From Selaginella tamariscina (taxonomy: Eukaryota > Streptophyta > Lycopodiopsida > Selaginellales > Selaginellaceae): DNA of 64,000 bases. Shown here in pieces: positions 22,146 to 34,078 of the stretch; within the stretch, counting starts at the first letter, position 1; each line of letters begins with the position of its first letter. Both the position numbers and the translations under genes were made by a program. The DNA is taken from assembly GCA_003024785.1 (NCBI GenBank), contig PUQB01000179.1, positions 248,001 through 312,000 of the forward strand. Direction: 5' to 3'. The notes below the pieces were generated by a model. That model had not been told where the DNA came from, made no database searches, and saw only the letters and a program-made list of their open reading frames with translations.

Positions 22146-24240
22146 GCTCCTCTTAAACCCCCTAAATTGTACATTATATATTAACGAGCTATATATACTC
22201 TTTGACTTGTTAACCATCTCTCTAACTAATACACAAACCTCTGTATATAGATGCTATCTTTCCGTGCATGCGTACATTGTATTGCAACTATACGCATGTT
22301 ATATTAGATTCATCGCACGTACGAAATGTGGATAATTTGATATGCATTATCTCTCATTTGTGTAGAGCAGTTGTAGAAATACGTAAATCCATGCGTAAGT
22401 ATATTGTAGATGTATACAATATACTCGAAATGGTTTTAAAACTCAATTCAGTATTCAACTCTCTGAATGTAATGTTTAATGCAGATAGATAGATATATCA
22501 TTAGTTTTGCCATTGAGTTGTCTTGGAACGATGAATAAATCATATATTGAATATCTTGTCAAGGTCATTAGGAGCATTCCTTATATTATTAGCTCTCACT
22601 ATTCTATTTATAAACATGTGTGTGTGAGAGAATAACTCTTGTTTAGGATAACTGTTATACCTCCAGTGTAACACTGTAACCTTTATATTTTTATCAAATT
22701 CTTTCTTATAATAATATAAACAAAGATTTTATTATTATTATTATTAAGTTATTACAATTTTGAATTGGAATTATACAAATAACAGTTGTTAGAATTTAAT
22801 AATTTTATTCATTATTTAAAGAAAAGATATTATATAAAATTTTCTCAGCCTAACAATTATAAAATATTTATATATATGATATCACAAAAAGATTTGCTAT
22901 AAAAATATATCAATTAAGTAACTTTCCATCAAAGATGAAGAATTCTTCCCATTAGCATATTCTATTTATATCATCCACAAGTATACATATACATACAAGT
23001 TTCATATGTATATTAATATTTTAATTTATTACTCAAATTAATATCTATTGCAATACAAAATTAAAAAAATGCATAAAATTCATTTTACATTGACTACTCT
23101 ATAGGGAAATAACAATATCTAAGTTGAAAGAAATCAAGTTCATTTATTTGACTCTTGTATGAAATTATTAACATAAATAATCTTTAATATGTGTTTATAA
23201 TAATTTCTTATGACATAACATGTATAAAATATCCTACAAATGCAGGTCGAAATTATTTATATATTAATAACTTTTAAAAAATAATCAGACTCATTGAATT
23301 TTAATAATTATATTGTTAATGACACATATTCTTAAATAATATGAAGTGCAAGACATTCTTATATAATTTAATACTTTGTGTATAATATATGTGTGTTTAT
23401 CTCTCCATATTTAGTACATGAGGTTAACCATACCTTTACATAATAAGTATAAATTATTTATATTTTGGTTCTTTATAAAGAAATTCCTTCACCATTCAAT
23501 TCATTTAATTTAATTAATAGTAAGAAAACACCTCATAATATTGTGAATTCTCTTTCAAATGCAATTCTTTAAATAAAATTTTAACCTTATTTATTAACAT
23601 ATAAACAACAATAATTATGTTTCTACACATAATTTCAACCCTCTACTCATGTATTAATTAAATACAAGTAAAATTATGTTTTTACTTATACATATGTATG
23701 TATATAAATTAATAAATTATATCCAATCCAAAAATAATTATCAAATATAATTAATTATTTTTTTGGTAAATCTCATATTAGAGTTATATGACACAAAAGA
23801 TTGAATACTATAGTTCAATCTTTAAAACATATACAAATATAAGTATTTCATATGTAATAAACGTGTCATGGCCAAAGCCAATAATAAAATATAAAAAGAA
23901 TCATTTTAGTGAAGAAGAAAATAAGATAATGAAATATATTAATTACTTAGTATTAAAATATTATTAATAAATGATATTGAACCAAAATATTGAAAAAGTA
24001 ACCTTATGTATTAAAACATAACATCTTTGAACTATTGAGTATGAATTTGAATTTGAACATTTGATTTTCAATTTGAATTTAGACATATGATTCTAAAATT
24101 GAATTTAAATTTTTACTTCTGAATCTAAATCTAGACTATCAATTCCTAATTCTAAAATATTTTTAAAAAATATTCTAGTGTTGGAACATTAACTTAGTAT
24201 ATTCTGGTGGTTCATGATACCATCCTCATCTTTAGTAAGT
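22146..24240. other. AT-rich intergenic region, no gene seen
   Basis: Very AT-rich sequence with frequent stops in all frames. I see no protein family, RNA gene or intact repeat in it. A possible extra splice acceptor after the kinase stop (TTGTGTAG, near 22365) could belong to a 3' UTR. Confidence 0.6.
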
Positions 24241-24364
24241 TCCATGAATTAGACTAGAGTGGGACCCAAGCTTGTTCAAGTACTACTCATGGAATGTAAC
24301 AATGACTTGTTATGCATTAGCCAAGTTCTCCATAAACTATCAAGTGCAATCATTAGGAAAATAA

Positions 24365-24481
24365 TCAGCTCAATCAACAAGGTAATAAAGTTTACCATAA
24401 AGGAACTTAAAATCCAAAAAAGAATGAACTTTATATTTGGGTTCACCATCAAGTTCAATAGGTGGTGGCAGTGACATAATA
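24365..24481 (-). pseudogene. Chromodomain scrap of a Ty3/gypsy chromovirus
   Basis: The minus strand reads SLPPPIELDGEPKYKVHSFL and then FLYGKLYYLVD before a stop. This is the conserved start of the integrase-tail chromodomain of plant chromoviruses (consensus with PPP-EIDGE-EYEVE-IL-SR-GKLQYLVKWKGY). The WKGY part is lost. Nothing else of the element is convincingly readable nearby; 24500-25440 is low-complexity, with only short open stretches. Confidence 0.6.
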
Positions 24482-25440
24482 TGATTGGGAATGATACTAT
24501 GTGTATATGGTTCAAGAATATATACATGGAAAATTAGGGATGATCTCATCCAAGAACATGCATAATTCGGCTTCATTTTGGTCAAACATAAAAGTTATAT
24601 CTTCTAAAACCTTGCGTGATAGCCTACATAAATGATGACTATCTAGTATTTCAACGAGGTCGGGCATGCCCCGACAATGACAAACATGGTTGACAACCAT
24701 TGTCTTTTCAAGCTATGGAGCATCGTCGACGAGCTAGGCATCTTCTATTGGAGGAGGATGCTGGAGTTCGACCTCATCATCTGCATTAGCACCACCACCA
24801 TCATTCTTGTGGTGAGGAGGGTGCCTAGACTTGGCATCATCACTTTCAATAGCACCATTACCATCGAAATATTGGAATCTAAAAGGCATAATAGGTACCA
24901 GGAAATTCTCATTGATAAAACTTGTAAATGCTAGTTTCACTACTTCGCAAGTGAAGTTGTTTTCAACAAAGATGACATCGATGCTAACGAGAGTGACTTT
25001 GGCCTAGAGTTTATACCTTTTGTAGCTGTGTTCCCCAAAAACCATAAACTACAAGATTAGTTGGGGAACACAACTACATCGTTGGTTTGAAATCGTTGGT
25101 TTAATTCACACATTAGTTTCAAAGATTGAAAGATTTTTAATCGTTGGTTTAATTCACACATTAATTTAAGTCTATTAATTTTGAATTCTTAAAGAGAATA
25201 TGGTATATACCATTAAAATATGGAATATACTATGAACCTCTAAGTATATTTCATTATACAATGTTGACATGGAATTTAATGATATGATATATTATTATAT
25301 TATGCTTACTCATCCACACTTCATATGGCACACATGGTTGGAACTAGAGTCATAGCATAAACCGCCTATCGACTTGCATTCATTAGATCGGACACAGCTT
25401 CTTCTTTGTTCAATTCAGTATGACAGTGTCAATTATGTTT

Positions 25441-25729
25441 AATTGAAGTGAAAGTCCTATGTTGTGCAATTTTTGCTTGGTGATTTGTTATCATCCTATG
25501 TTGTGCAACTTCTCATCTCTTTGTACGAATTTCATATGTTTGTCATTGGAAATGAGATCACAAGTGTTGCCTTCACCAGGTTTTTACAATATGGTACCAT
25601 CAAACACCACAGTTGCAGTTGAGCTACCACATTCTAAAATAATGATTCATAAGTGCTTGTCTGGAGAGAAGAGCAAAAACCAAGAAGGGGGATTCTTGAA
25701 GTGGCAATCAAATGTAACATGCGACAAGA
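25441..25729. other. Unassigned sequence left of the large LTR element
   Basis: A plus-strand open stretch runs up to the insertion point (reading ...EKSKNQEGGFLKWQSNVTC) but matches no family I recognise. The insertion site of the large LTR element follows. The flank joined across the element reads CATGCGACAAGAGCTTGTCATG, a near-perfect palindrome. Confidence 0.3.
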
Positions 25730-25734
25730 GCTTG

Positions 25735-27565
25735 TGTCATAGTTTTTACTATGACTCGACCCTTTACTTTGGACATTGATTGTTGTTACCTACTGTACTA
25801 TGTTGATGGACCCTAGATGTAGTAGGAAACAGGCCCGCTTAGTGCACTTGGGTATCTGGTGATGGTCCGGCCGGGTGTCATTAGGTATTTGCAGGAAACT
25901 CTAAGCGAAGCTAGAACTTACCTTCTAGAAACCCACCCCCAATTTTGACGTCCCAATAGGCTGATTGGTCTTTGCAGATGAGTTTGGCATGTTAAGTAGG
26001 GTTAGGAACACCCCTAGGGTTGACCTAACCCTAGGGTTGCCCTAACCCACGCCCTAAAACCCCCACCCCCTTGGGTAGGGTTTAGGGGTAGGAGTAAGGG
26101 TGAGTTATAGGCTCATATTGCTAATTTATCTAAGGGGCTAGAATTCAGTGCCAGCCCACTAACACAAAGGAAAAGAGGGGGGGGGGGCTCCGTCACATAA
26201 ATAAGGTAGAGTATGTAGGAGAGCTCCTGGGTTCATGAATGAGTTCGTTGCTCTTCTGCCGGTGCAAGCTTCAGCTTGTGTCGTTAAGGTACAACCCTTT
26301 GTTGTGCCGCCCTAACTTCCAGATGCCAGGGGTACGTCCCACCTTCGGGGTAGCTTACCCTTAACGTTGGCGAATCCATGCCTGGGAGGTCTTGTCGGAT
26401 GCACGTTCCAAGAGGCAGAGGTTGAGGCTTGTCTCCAGCCTCCTCCTCCACGTCAAGCTAGGTGTAGCACTCACGGCCAAGCAAGGCACATCCGTGTCCT
26501 TGTCCAACTGTGGGCGTGGGATCTTGTTTGACAGGTTCACGTTACCTGGTTCCTGAGGGTTCATTGAGGGGTTCTAGAGTTGGCATTTAGGAACCACGTT
26601 TGTGGTACTTGGTGCAACTCTTGAATCTAAGGGCTATGGCATGATAGCCCACATCTTGGAAGGCAGTGTCACATGGGATGTGACACTGGGCTAAACGTCA
26701 CATGGTACAACGCCCGAGGCACGCCCTTTGGGGTTATGTCATGGGCTTGTCGCTAAGGGGTTGGATACTCTAGCAAACAGGCATGCTTGTGCTTGCACTA
26801 GGGTGCTAAGCCTTGGGCATCCGCTCGAGGGAGGTTAGGTCTCGTAACTAGGTGTGCTTTGGCACACTTGGCTAGGGGAGTGTTCTCCTTGGAATCCAGG
26901 GGTTGAACAACCTAAGCTCATTAGCAGAAGCCCTTTCGTAAGGCACTCGCAAGGTCATGTGCTTAGGGTTATCCCAAACCTAGCCTTAGGGAGTTTGCTT
27001 AGCAGAACACTCGTGTCCGCCTACGGCGCACACTCGTGTCCTCACTAAGTACTAGCCCTAGGTCTAGGGTATAACTTGGCCACTCAAACCCTTAGGGGTT
27101 AGTCGTGGTTCAGGGTACCCCTTGTCGCCCTAAAGGGGTTGTACTCCCGGATGAGGGTGATTCCTCAAGGGGTAAGTGACATGCCTTAGCTCTGTCAGGG
27201 GTATGTGTGGAACACACGTCTCCTTGATGGGGGTTAGGGCATGAGCCTGTCTAGGTCTTCTAGGGCAAGACCCTAAGTCAACTAGGGTTATCCCTCAAGG
27301 GTTTTGGGGTAGACACTCTAGGGAGACTTAGGCTAAACCCTAAGTCAACTAGGGTTATCCCTCAAGGGTTCTGGGGGCAGACATTCTAGGGAGACTTAGG
27401 CTAAACCCTAAGTCTCCTGTCCACTTGGGCATTAGAGTCTAACCCTAGGGGTCGTTGGGGTTGTTCTGGGAAACTTAGCGTTGCTCACACAGGGTGATGA
27501 CGCCGAATGGCCACCTGGCAGCCACGTGTTGCCACGTGTTGGCCCTTTGGGTTAAAACTCTGACA
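25735..27565 (+). repeat. 5' LTR of the LARD-like element (1,831 bp)
   Basis: Starts with a perfect 8-bp hairpin (GTCATAGT at 25736-25743, TTTT loop, ACTATGAC at 25748-25755). Contains a G10 run (about 26177-26186) followed by ACATAAATAAGG, a plausible TATA-type promoter. A 9-bp hairpin lies at 26664-26688. A unit of about 67 bp is tandemly duplicated at about 27271-27406 (each copy holds AAGTCAACTAGGGTTATCCC). Short open frames inside are identical in both LTRs simply because the LTRs are. Confidence 0.93.
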
Positions 27566-27567
27566 AT

Positions 27568-27580
27568 TGGTATCGGAGCC
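27568..27580 (+). other. Primer-binding site (initiator-Met tRNA type)
   Basis: TGGTATCGGAGCC two bases inside the 5' LTR. The usual plant initiator-Met primer site is TGGTATCAGAGCC, so there is one mismatch. Confidence 0.85.
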
Positions 27581-30500
27581 TATTCTCTACGGTCAGTAGG
27601 ACTACCTAAAGTGTAGTGTATTTTAGGGTTTAGTTAGTTCTAAATTCTTGAAGTACTCTATCACTTTCGGCTAATGTCTGAATTCTGCGTGGAGAGTTGG
27701 TCCTGAGATCTATAACTCTTCAGAGTACACCTACTTCATAAGTGGGTGTGGGTTATGGACTTAGAAGGTAGCACTTGGAAGTCAGCTTCCAAGTTGTATG
27801 CCAGGTTATTTTACCTTATGGTTGTCCAGGTTACTTTACCATTTACTTCCACAAGACGGCGTGTTAGTTTGTTGGCTTACAAACTAAGTCTTGTGAAGTG
27901 GCATGTGATATCCTATTCTACACATTATTGAAAATTTTTCTTTTTCTTTAAGGTGTTTGAATTTGGGATAACACATGATTTGGAAACAGATATGTCCTTG
28001 AGTTTTGGCTTAGTCAAGATTCAATATCGTCCAACAATAGTGTTCAAACGGGGAAAGACTTATGTTCAGAAGTGCATCTTTGACTTCGGGAGAAGGGGCA
28101 TATTCAAACATAAGAATGAACACTACATTTTGACATAAAGTGTAAAATAAGCTCTCATTATAGTGCATGTTTCCAGAGTGTAACTCTAGAAGCAGACTAT
28201 GGTGATGAACTTATAACAATGGAATGTCGAATATTAACATATGATAATATGTTAAGCAATTGGTTCGAAGATCCAATGTAATCAAAGTATTGTCTGATGG
28301 CAATATTTTGATGATGCTAGCTGCAAGTAACATTAGGTGGAATAGTTTACTAAGTTCAAGTCACCTAATTTGAACAAGTATAACTTGAAACCTTAGTTAG
28401 TTGTAAGCGCGCACTCTGTATTCAAGTTAGCTAGCTCGACTAACTTGATTATGAAGTTCTCATATGGGATCATGGAGAGACTTCGGATAATAGCTTGAGG
28501 ATTTCGGTTTCTTATCGATATAGTTTTGGGATAGATGGCATGATCTATCAGAAAGAGTAATGTTGGAAACATACGTTTACATTTTCAGTTTACTGAGTAA
28601 TGAAGGACTTGCATAGTGAAGGCGTTCGGCGCACACTTGTGCATTTTCATTGTTAACTCTTTAATCTTGAAACTGTAACGTTGTTTGCAATGTGGGATAA
28701 GCTCTTGAACAAGGGTGATTCCTTGGTTAAGAAGAGCATGATTTGGGATTCTTCACTTTGTTTATCGACTAAGTAAGGAAACTTGCTAAGTTTGATAACT
28801 TATGTTGAGAATTACCAATGAGCTAGTAATAGTCGGATTTCCATTGGAGGTTTAAGTGCATGTACCTCCTCAAGAGTCGGTGTTCGATGAGAATTGAAAG
28901 TTGATATTGATTTTCAATATCAATTTTATTTTAGAGTCGAATACGATTATTCAAAAGACGGTTTCTTGACTCTGCATCATGGTCGAAATGTGGGCACTTA
29001 AAGAACAAATAAAGTAGTATCTTCAGTTCTTTAGAATATTGAAAAATAGAACTATTCTTGACTCAAGGTTTGATTGTATTCCTTGGGTTAGTTGTTAGTT
29101 CTATCTCAAGGTTTGATGGTGTTCCTTGAGTTGGTTCAATAGTAAGTAATATTGTGTAGCGGGATTAGCTCAAGAAGATGGTGTCCCTTCTTGATGATTG
29201 TAGTTCAAGGTTCGTCCAATATCCGGTTCGAGAATATGAGGTTTCCTATCACCTCATCTGTGAGATATTTATATTCTAAACTTTGATAGAATTTGTGACA
29301 ATCTTTTCAAGATTGGTTATAAATGACTTGTCAAAGTATAGTATGATATCTCTTCAATATTGAGTTTGGAGCGCTCAATATCAAACTTGGTTATGATCAC
29401 ATGAGGTGGCCGTAATCATATAATATAAAGACTCAAGTGGATTTGAGTCTGACACTTTGGTAAGGCACTACCTTAGTGTTATAACTTGAAAGTGTTTTCA
29501 AGTTAGTTGAGAAATGAGACATTTCTCAATACATTGCTTGAGGGGCAATGTATACTTTCTGGATTGCTAGGTGTCTAGAGTGAATAATGTATCTTAGTTC
29601 AATACTGAACTAGATATTTTATTCATGTTTGGGGAGATCTATTGAATTATAAGGTATAATAAAACATGAAGTTGATATAACACTTCAGTGTTATGATAAC
29701 ATTTATGTGGAGGTTGATATCTTACTAAATCAATTAGATGAACCAGACACTAGTTCATGATTCCTCTTAGTCTCTGAACAAAGTTCCTCGAATATATGTC
29801 ATAACATTATATTTCCGTCTCAAAATTGAAGTTCGGTTCATGTAAACTAAGACCATATCTATAAGTAGTTGTAGCATTTTGATAAATTGATATGATTGTA
29901 AGTTTATATCCACTAGTATAACAACTAGTTGATAAGCTTAGGATTTGAACGTTAAAACGATCATTATCCATTCGAAGTATCAATATCGAAATTGCGACTA
30001 TTTATGAATAAGGATTAGTTTTAAAAGATGTTTATCAAAAACACTAGTTGCTTCAATTAGTGAAAATGCTATACTTCGGTATAGTGTTGAGAAACATTTA
30101 CGAAATCAGTTTAAGAGTTGGAAATAAATATAATGTTATGGAGGCGTGCAGTATTCGAATTCAGAGACTCTTATCGTGGAAACTAAGTCTTAAAATTTGG
30201 TATTTTGAACTTAGTGAGATAAGAGTTAGGAAGTATTGAACGGCATCTAGTATGATGTGCTCTTTGGGGAATGAGTACAATGAGGACTAATTAAGACAAA
30301 GATTGTTGATTGAGGCATAGAGATGGGTTGAATTTCCTGGTTTCCACATTGGTTTAAAGAAAGGTATGTTAGCTTATCTGGTCCCTGAACTGGTCGGTGT
30401 TATGAAAGAGTACAAAGTTGGTTGTGAAAGATGAATGGTATGCTATCACACTTGGTTGCAATTTGACTGAATTTGATTCCTATCGGGAATAAATTTATGT

Positions 30501-31256
30501 TAATAACACACCAAGTGGATGGCAGGTTGGCAAGACCTTGTTGTATACATGTGTACAGCCATGCGCCTCTGTGATCGCCTCTGGCCAGATTGACATGTTT
30601 ACAAAGAACAGGGTTTTACGAATTGTACTCTTGTATCGGAAAAGAGCTTGATTCCGATAAAAGTCTCATACTTAGTCTGGCGTAACTATATACTAACGAG
30701 AGATAGGTATAGTAGCAGACCCTTATGAAAAGGGGTAATGAGAAACACCGAGGGATGCAGAGATGTAAGCTATAATATCGTAACATGTGGGACCATTGGA
30801 AAATCAAAGAAATGCGAAGGTGTTTGGTCAAGCATTTGAGAAGTGCTTGTTGTGCGCTAGATGACAGAGGTCGTCAACAGCGTTTAATATTAAGGAATAA
30901 AGCAAGTCTTTATTTCTTTAACCAAGGGGCCGGCAACAACACTAACTAGAGGCCTCCAATATAAATTCTAGTTAAGTAAAGAAATTAACCAGTGTTGTGT
31001 GCGTCGGGTGACAGACTTTGCAGACGTGCAAAAGGTCTCCAAGTGACTTCATGTCGCAGGTGGTGCCTCCGGCAGCTGGGTTTACGACTCAGTGAACGAC
31101 GGTTCTGAAGTACTTGGTTTCGCGTAATGCAAGGGGGGTAATAAATTATGTGAACTTTTGGCTGACTCCGCATAGAGTGATATGTTAGTTTTGGTTAGTT
31201 TTCTCTAACATTATCTAGTCTTGGAGTTGGACGTCAACGAGGACGTTGACATTTTC
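27581..31256 (+). other. Non-coding interior made of serial short hairpins
   Basis: Perfect inverted repeats follow one another, many nested. Examples (left arm/right arm): 27773-27781/27786-27794 (9 bp); 27851-27857/27888-27894 enclosing 27865-27872/27879-27886; 28236-28242/28247-28253; 28422-28430/28440-28448 (9 bp); 28901-28909/28915-28923 (9 bp); 29000-29006/29026-29032; 29105-29111/29124-29130; 29170-29177/29187-29194; 29236-29242/29251-29257; 29299-29305/29309-29315 inside 29281-29286/29331-29336; 29357-29364/29374-29381; 29430-29436/29443-29449; 29483-29490/29497-29504; 29509-29516/29520-29527; 29531-29537/29545-29551; 29595-29601/29606-29612; 30069-30074/30079-30084 with a TTCG loop; 30168-30175/30218-30225 enclosing 30182-30188/30209-30215. 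No protein-coding signal. A folded genomic RNA is the natural reading; LARD interiors in cereals are reported to have conserved RNA structure. Confidence 0.75.
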
Positions 31257-31270
31257 AAAGGCGGGGAGTG

Positions 31271-33061
31271 TGTCATAGTTTTTACTATGACTCGACCCTT
31301 TACTTTGGACGTTGACTGTTGTTACCTACTGTACTATGTTGATGACCCTAGATGTAGAGAAACAGGCCCGCTTAGTGCACTTGGGTATCTGTGATGGTCC
31401 GGCCGGGTGTCATTAGGTATTTGCAGAAACTCTAAGCGAAGCTAGACTTACCTTTAGAAACCCACCCCTTTTGACGTCCAATAGGTGATTGGTTTTGCAA
31501 TGAGTTTGGCTTTAAGTAGGGTTAGGAACACCCCTAGGGTTGACCTAACCCTAGCCCTAAAAACCCCCCCCTTGGGTAGGTTTAGGGTAGGAGTAAGGGT
31601 GAGTTATAGGCTCATATTGCTAATTTATCTAAGGGCTAGAATTCAGTGCCAGCCCACTACACAAAGGAAAAGAGGGGGGGGGGGCTCCGTCACATAAATA
31701 AGGTAGAGTATACGTAGGAGAGCTCCTGGGTTCATGAATGAGTTCGTTGCTCTTCTGCCGGTGCAAGCTTCAGCTTGTGTCGTTAAGGTACAACCCTCTG
31801 TTGTGCCGCCCTAACTTCCAGATGCCAGGGGTACGTCCCACCTTCGGGGTAGCTTACCCTTAACGTTGGCGAATCCATGCCTGGGAGGTCTTGTCGGATG
31901 CACGTTCCAAGAGGCAGAGGTTGAGGCTTGTCTCCAGCCTCCTCCTCACGTCAAGCTAGGTGTAGCACTCACGGCCAAGCAAGGCACATCCGTGTCCTTG
32001 TCCAACTGTGGGCGTGGGATCTTGTTTGACAGGTTCACGTTACCTGGTTCCTGAGGGTTCATTGAGGGGTTCTAGAGTTGGCATTTAGGAACCACGTTTG
32101 TGGTACTTGGTGCAACTCTTGAATCTAAGGGCTATGGCATGATAGCCCACATCTTGGAAGGCAGTGTCACATGGGATGTGACACTGGGCTAAACGTCACA
32201 TGGTACAACGCCTGAGGCACGCCCTTTGGGGTTATGTCATGGGCTTGTCGCTAAGGGGTTGGATACTCTAGCAAACAGGCATGCTTGTGCTTGCACTAGG
32301 GTGCTAAGCCTTGGGCATCCGCTCAGGGAGGTTAGGTCTCGTAACTAGGTGTGCTTTGGCACACTTGGCTAGGGGAGTGTTCTCCTTGGAATCCAGGGGT
32401 TGAACAACCTAAGCTCATTAGCAGAAGCCCTTTCGTAAGGCACTCGCAAGGTCATGTGCTTAGGGTTATCCCAAACCTAGCCTTAGGGAGTTTGCTTAGC
32501 AGAACACTCGTGTCCGCCTACGGCGCACACTCGTGTCCTCACTAAGTACTAGCCCTAGGTCTAGGGTATAACTTGGCCACTCAAACCCTTAGGGGTTAGT
32601 CGTGGTTCAGGGTACCCCTTGTCGCCCTAAAGGGGTTGTACTCCCGGATGAGGGTGATTCCTCAAGGGGTAAGTGACATGCCTTAGCTCTGTCAGGGGTA
32701 TGTGTGGAACACACGTCTCCTTGATGGGGGTTAGGGCATGAGCCTGTCTAGGTCTTCTAGGGCAAGACCCTAAGTCAACTAGGGTTATCCCTCAAGGGTT
32801 TTGGGGGTAGACACTCTAGGGAGACTTAGGCTAAACCCTAAGTCAACTAGGGTTATCCCTCAAGGGTTCTGGGGGCAGACATTCTAGGGAGACTTAGGCT
32901 AAACCCTAAGTCTCCTGTCCACTTGGGCATTAGAGTCTAACCCTAGGGGTCGTTGGGGTTGTTCTGGGAAACTTAGCGTTGCTCACACAGGGTGATGACG
33001 CCGAATGGCCACCTGGCAGCCACGTGTTGCCACGTGTTGGCCCTTTGGGAAAACTCTGACA
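31271..33061 (+). repeat. 3' LTR of the LARD-like element (1,791 bp)
   Basis: Near-identical to the 5' LTR. Most differences are small deletions clustered in the first 400 or so bases; substitutions are few. It has the same terminal hairpin at the start and the same 67-bp tandem duplication (about 32767-32903). It is followed by the GCTTG target duplication. Confidence 0.93.
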
Positions 33062-33289
33062 GCTTGTCATGTACAGGTGTTTAAAATAACAATGATTGAT
33101 TTCTCTTTGATGAGTCTATGGTGCAATACATTATACATAGATTCGCAATATTATATATATATAAATATTTGAAAATTATAAAGGAAAAAAAATTGTTTGA
33201 GACAATTGTATTTCAAGAAGGAAAACATAACCCTAAGACTAAGTCCCTAAGATTGTCTCTAATATAATAAGAAAATCAATAACCTTTTG

Positions 33290-34078
33290 CAGGGAACAAA
33301 TGAAGCTTGCAAGTTGTTCTATTCACAACTTCAAGTACTAGTGCATCCTTTAAATCCATTTCCTTCTTTTTACACATCTTTTCCAACCTTCTCTAGATAT
33401 TACAGATCTACCCTTATATCTTTCGGTGTTTTCATCCTTGAAAAGTGCATTCAGACGCACTTGATGAGTATCTCCTTTGTTGTCTATCAGCGTGATATGT
33501 GTGATTGGATCTAGATAAGACGTCATGAACTCTTTAGGAATCCCCTGAAAAATATAAAATAGTGAAACACACACTCAGATATGAATTAGATATAACTCTT
33601 TCTATATATATATTTGTTTAACAATTGCATCCTCTATCTATCTCTCTCAGTGCATTCTCTCTTGTATTTTCTCTCTTTCTCTATCCTTCTTCTTTGAATT
33701 ACTGTTAATGAGGAGAAGTAATTTTTTTTTAAAAAGGACCAACACAAACACACACTCACACATGCATAGTTACTCACTAGCATGTTGAAGGAGTTCTGTG
33801 TGAAATGTAAGACAAAATACACATTGGAACATATTGTGTAATTCCTAGGTGCCAAGAACCACAAGATGTTGTTATGACAATATTATTATCAAAACGACAT
33901 CCATTTTGATGAAAGAACTTACTCTGAAAAGATAAACAAAATTGTACACAAATTAACAACACATAATAACACATAGCATATTATATATCAAATACATGAA
34001 TGAATTGGAACTTGTACTTACATAGTCTTATTTCTTGAGCTTAATAATGAAGAACTCCTCATGTTGCACCATAGCCAT
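33290..34078 (-). pseudogene. B3 DNA-binding domain (REM-like) gene, disrupted
   Basis: The minus strand shows GIPKEFMTSYLDPITHITL, then ISREGWKRCVK, then after slips ALVLEVVNRTTCKLHLFPA: the two halves of a plant B3 domain, with the Trp of the GWK motif and the closing beta-strand. The last exon starts after a CAG acceptor near 33547. A likely first exon begins at the ATG at 34078 (MAMVQHEEFFIIKLKK) and ends at a TAT|GTAAGT donor. A middle exon may lie at about 33925-33780 (SKFFHQNGCRF). The exon-1 frame meets an early TAA, and the B3 exon needs two one-base corrections (at an A5 run near 33370 and an A/G stretch about 20 bases on). Plant-specific transcription-factor family; broken copy or sequence error. 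Confidence 0.62.

Larger units (their letters stand above)
25735..33061 (+). mobile_element. Complete non-autonomous LTR retrotransposon (LARD-like)
   Basis: Two long direct repeats (25735-27565 and 31271-33061) both begin TGTCATAG and end TCTGACA. The insertion is framed by a perfect 5-bp duplication GCTTG (25730-25734 and 33062-33066). A primer-binding site follows the left LTR (TGGTATCGGAGCC, 27568-27580), one mismatch from the initiator-Met tRNA complement. A purine tract (AAAGGCGGGGAG, about 31257-31268) precedes the right LTR. The 3.7-kb interior has stops in every frame and no gag, protease, reverse transcriptase or integrase motif. Intact ends with a non-coding interior fit large retrotransposon derivatives, which are moved by an autonomous partner's proteins. 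LTR identity is high over most of the length, implying a fairly recent insertion. Confidence 0.93.

Noticed and set aside
24677..24934. Open frame of 85 codons in the repeat region
   Set aside because: Compositionally biased and with no recognisable domain; the opposite strand is open too.
26854..27048. A 64-codon open frame identical in both LTRs
   Set aside because: Identity follows from LTR identity; composition is ordinary LTR sequence with no family match, and no initiation context stands out.
27560..31270. Evenly spaced inverted repeats considered as a CRISPR-like or microRNA cluster
   Set aside because: Arms differ from hairpin to hairpin, spacing is irregular, stems are too short for microRNA precursors, and the setting is a plant retroelement.
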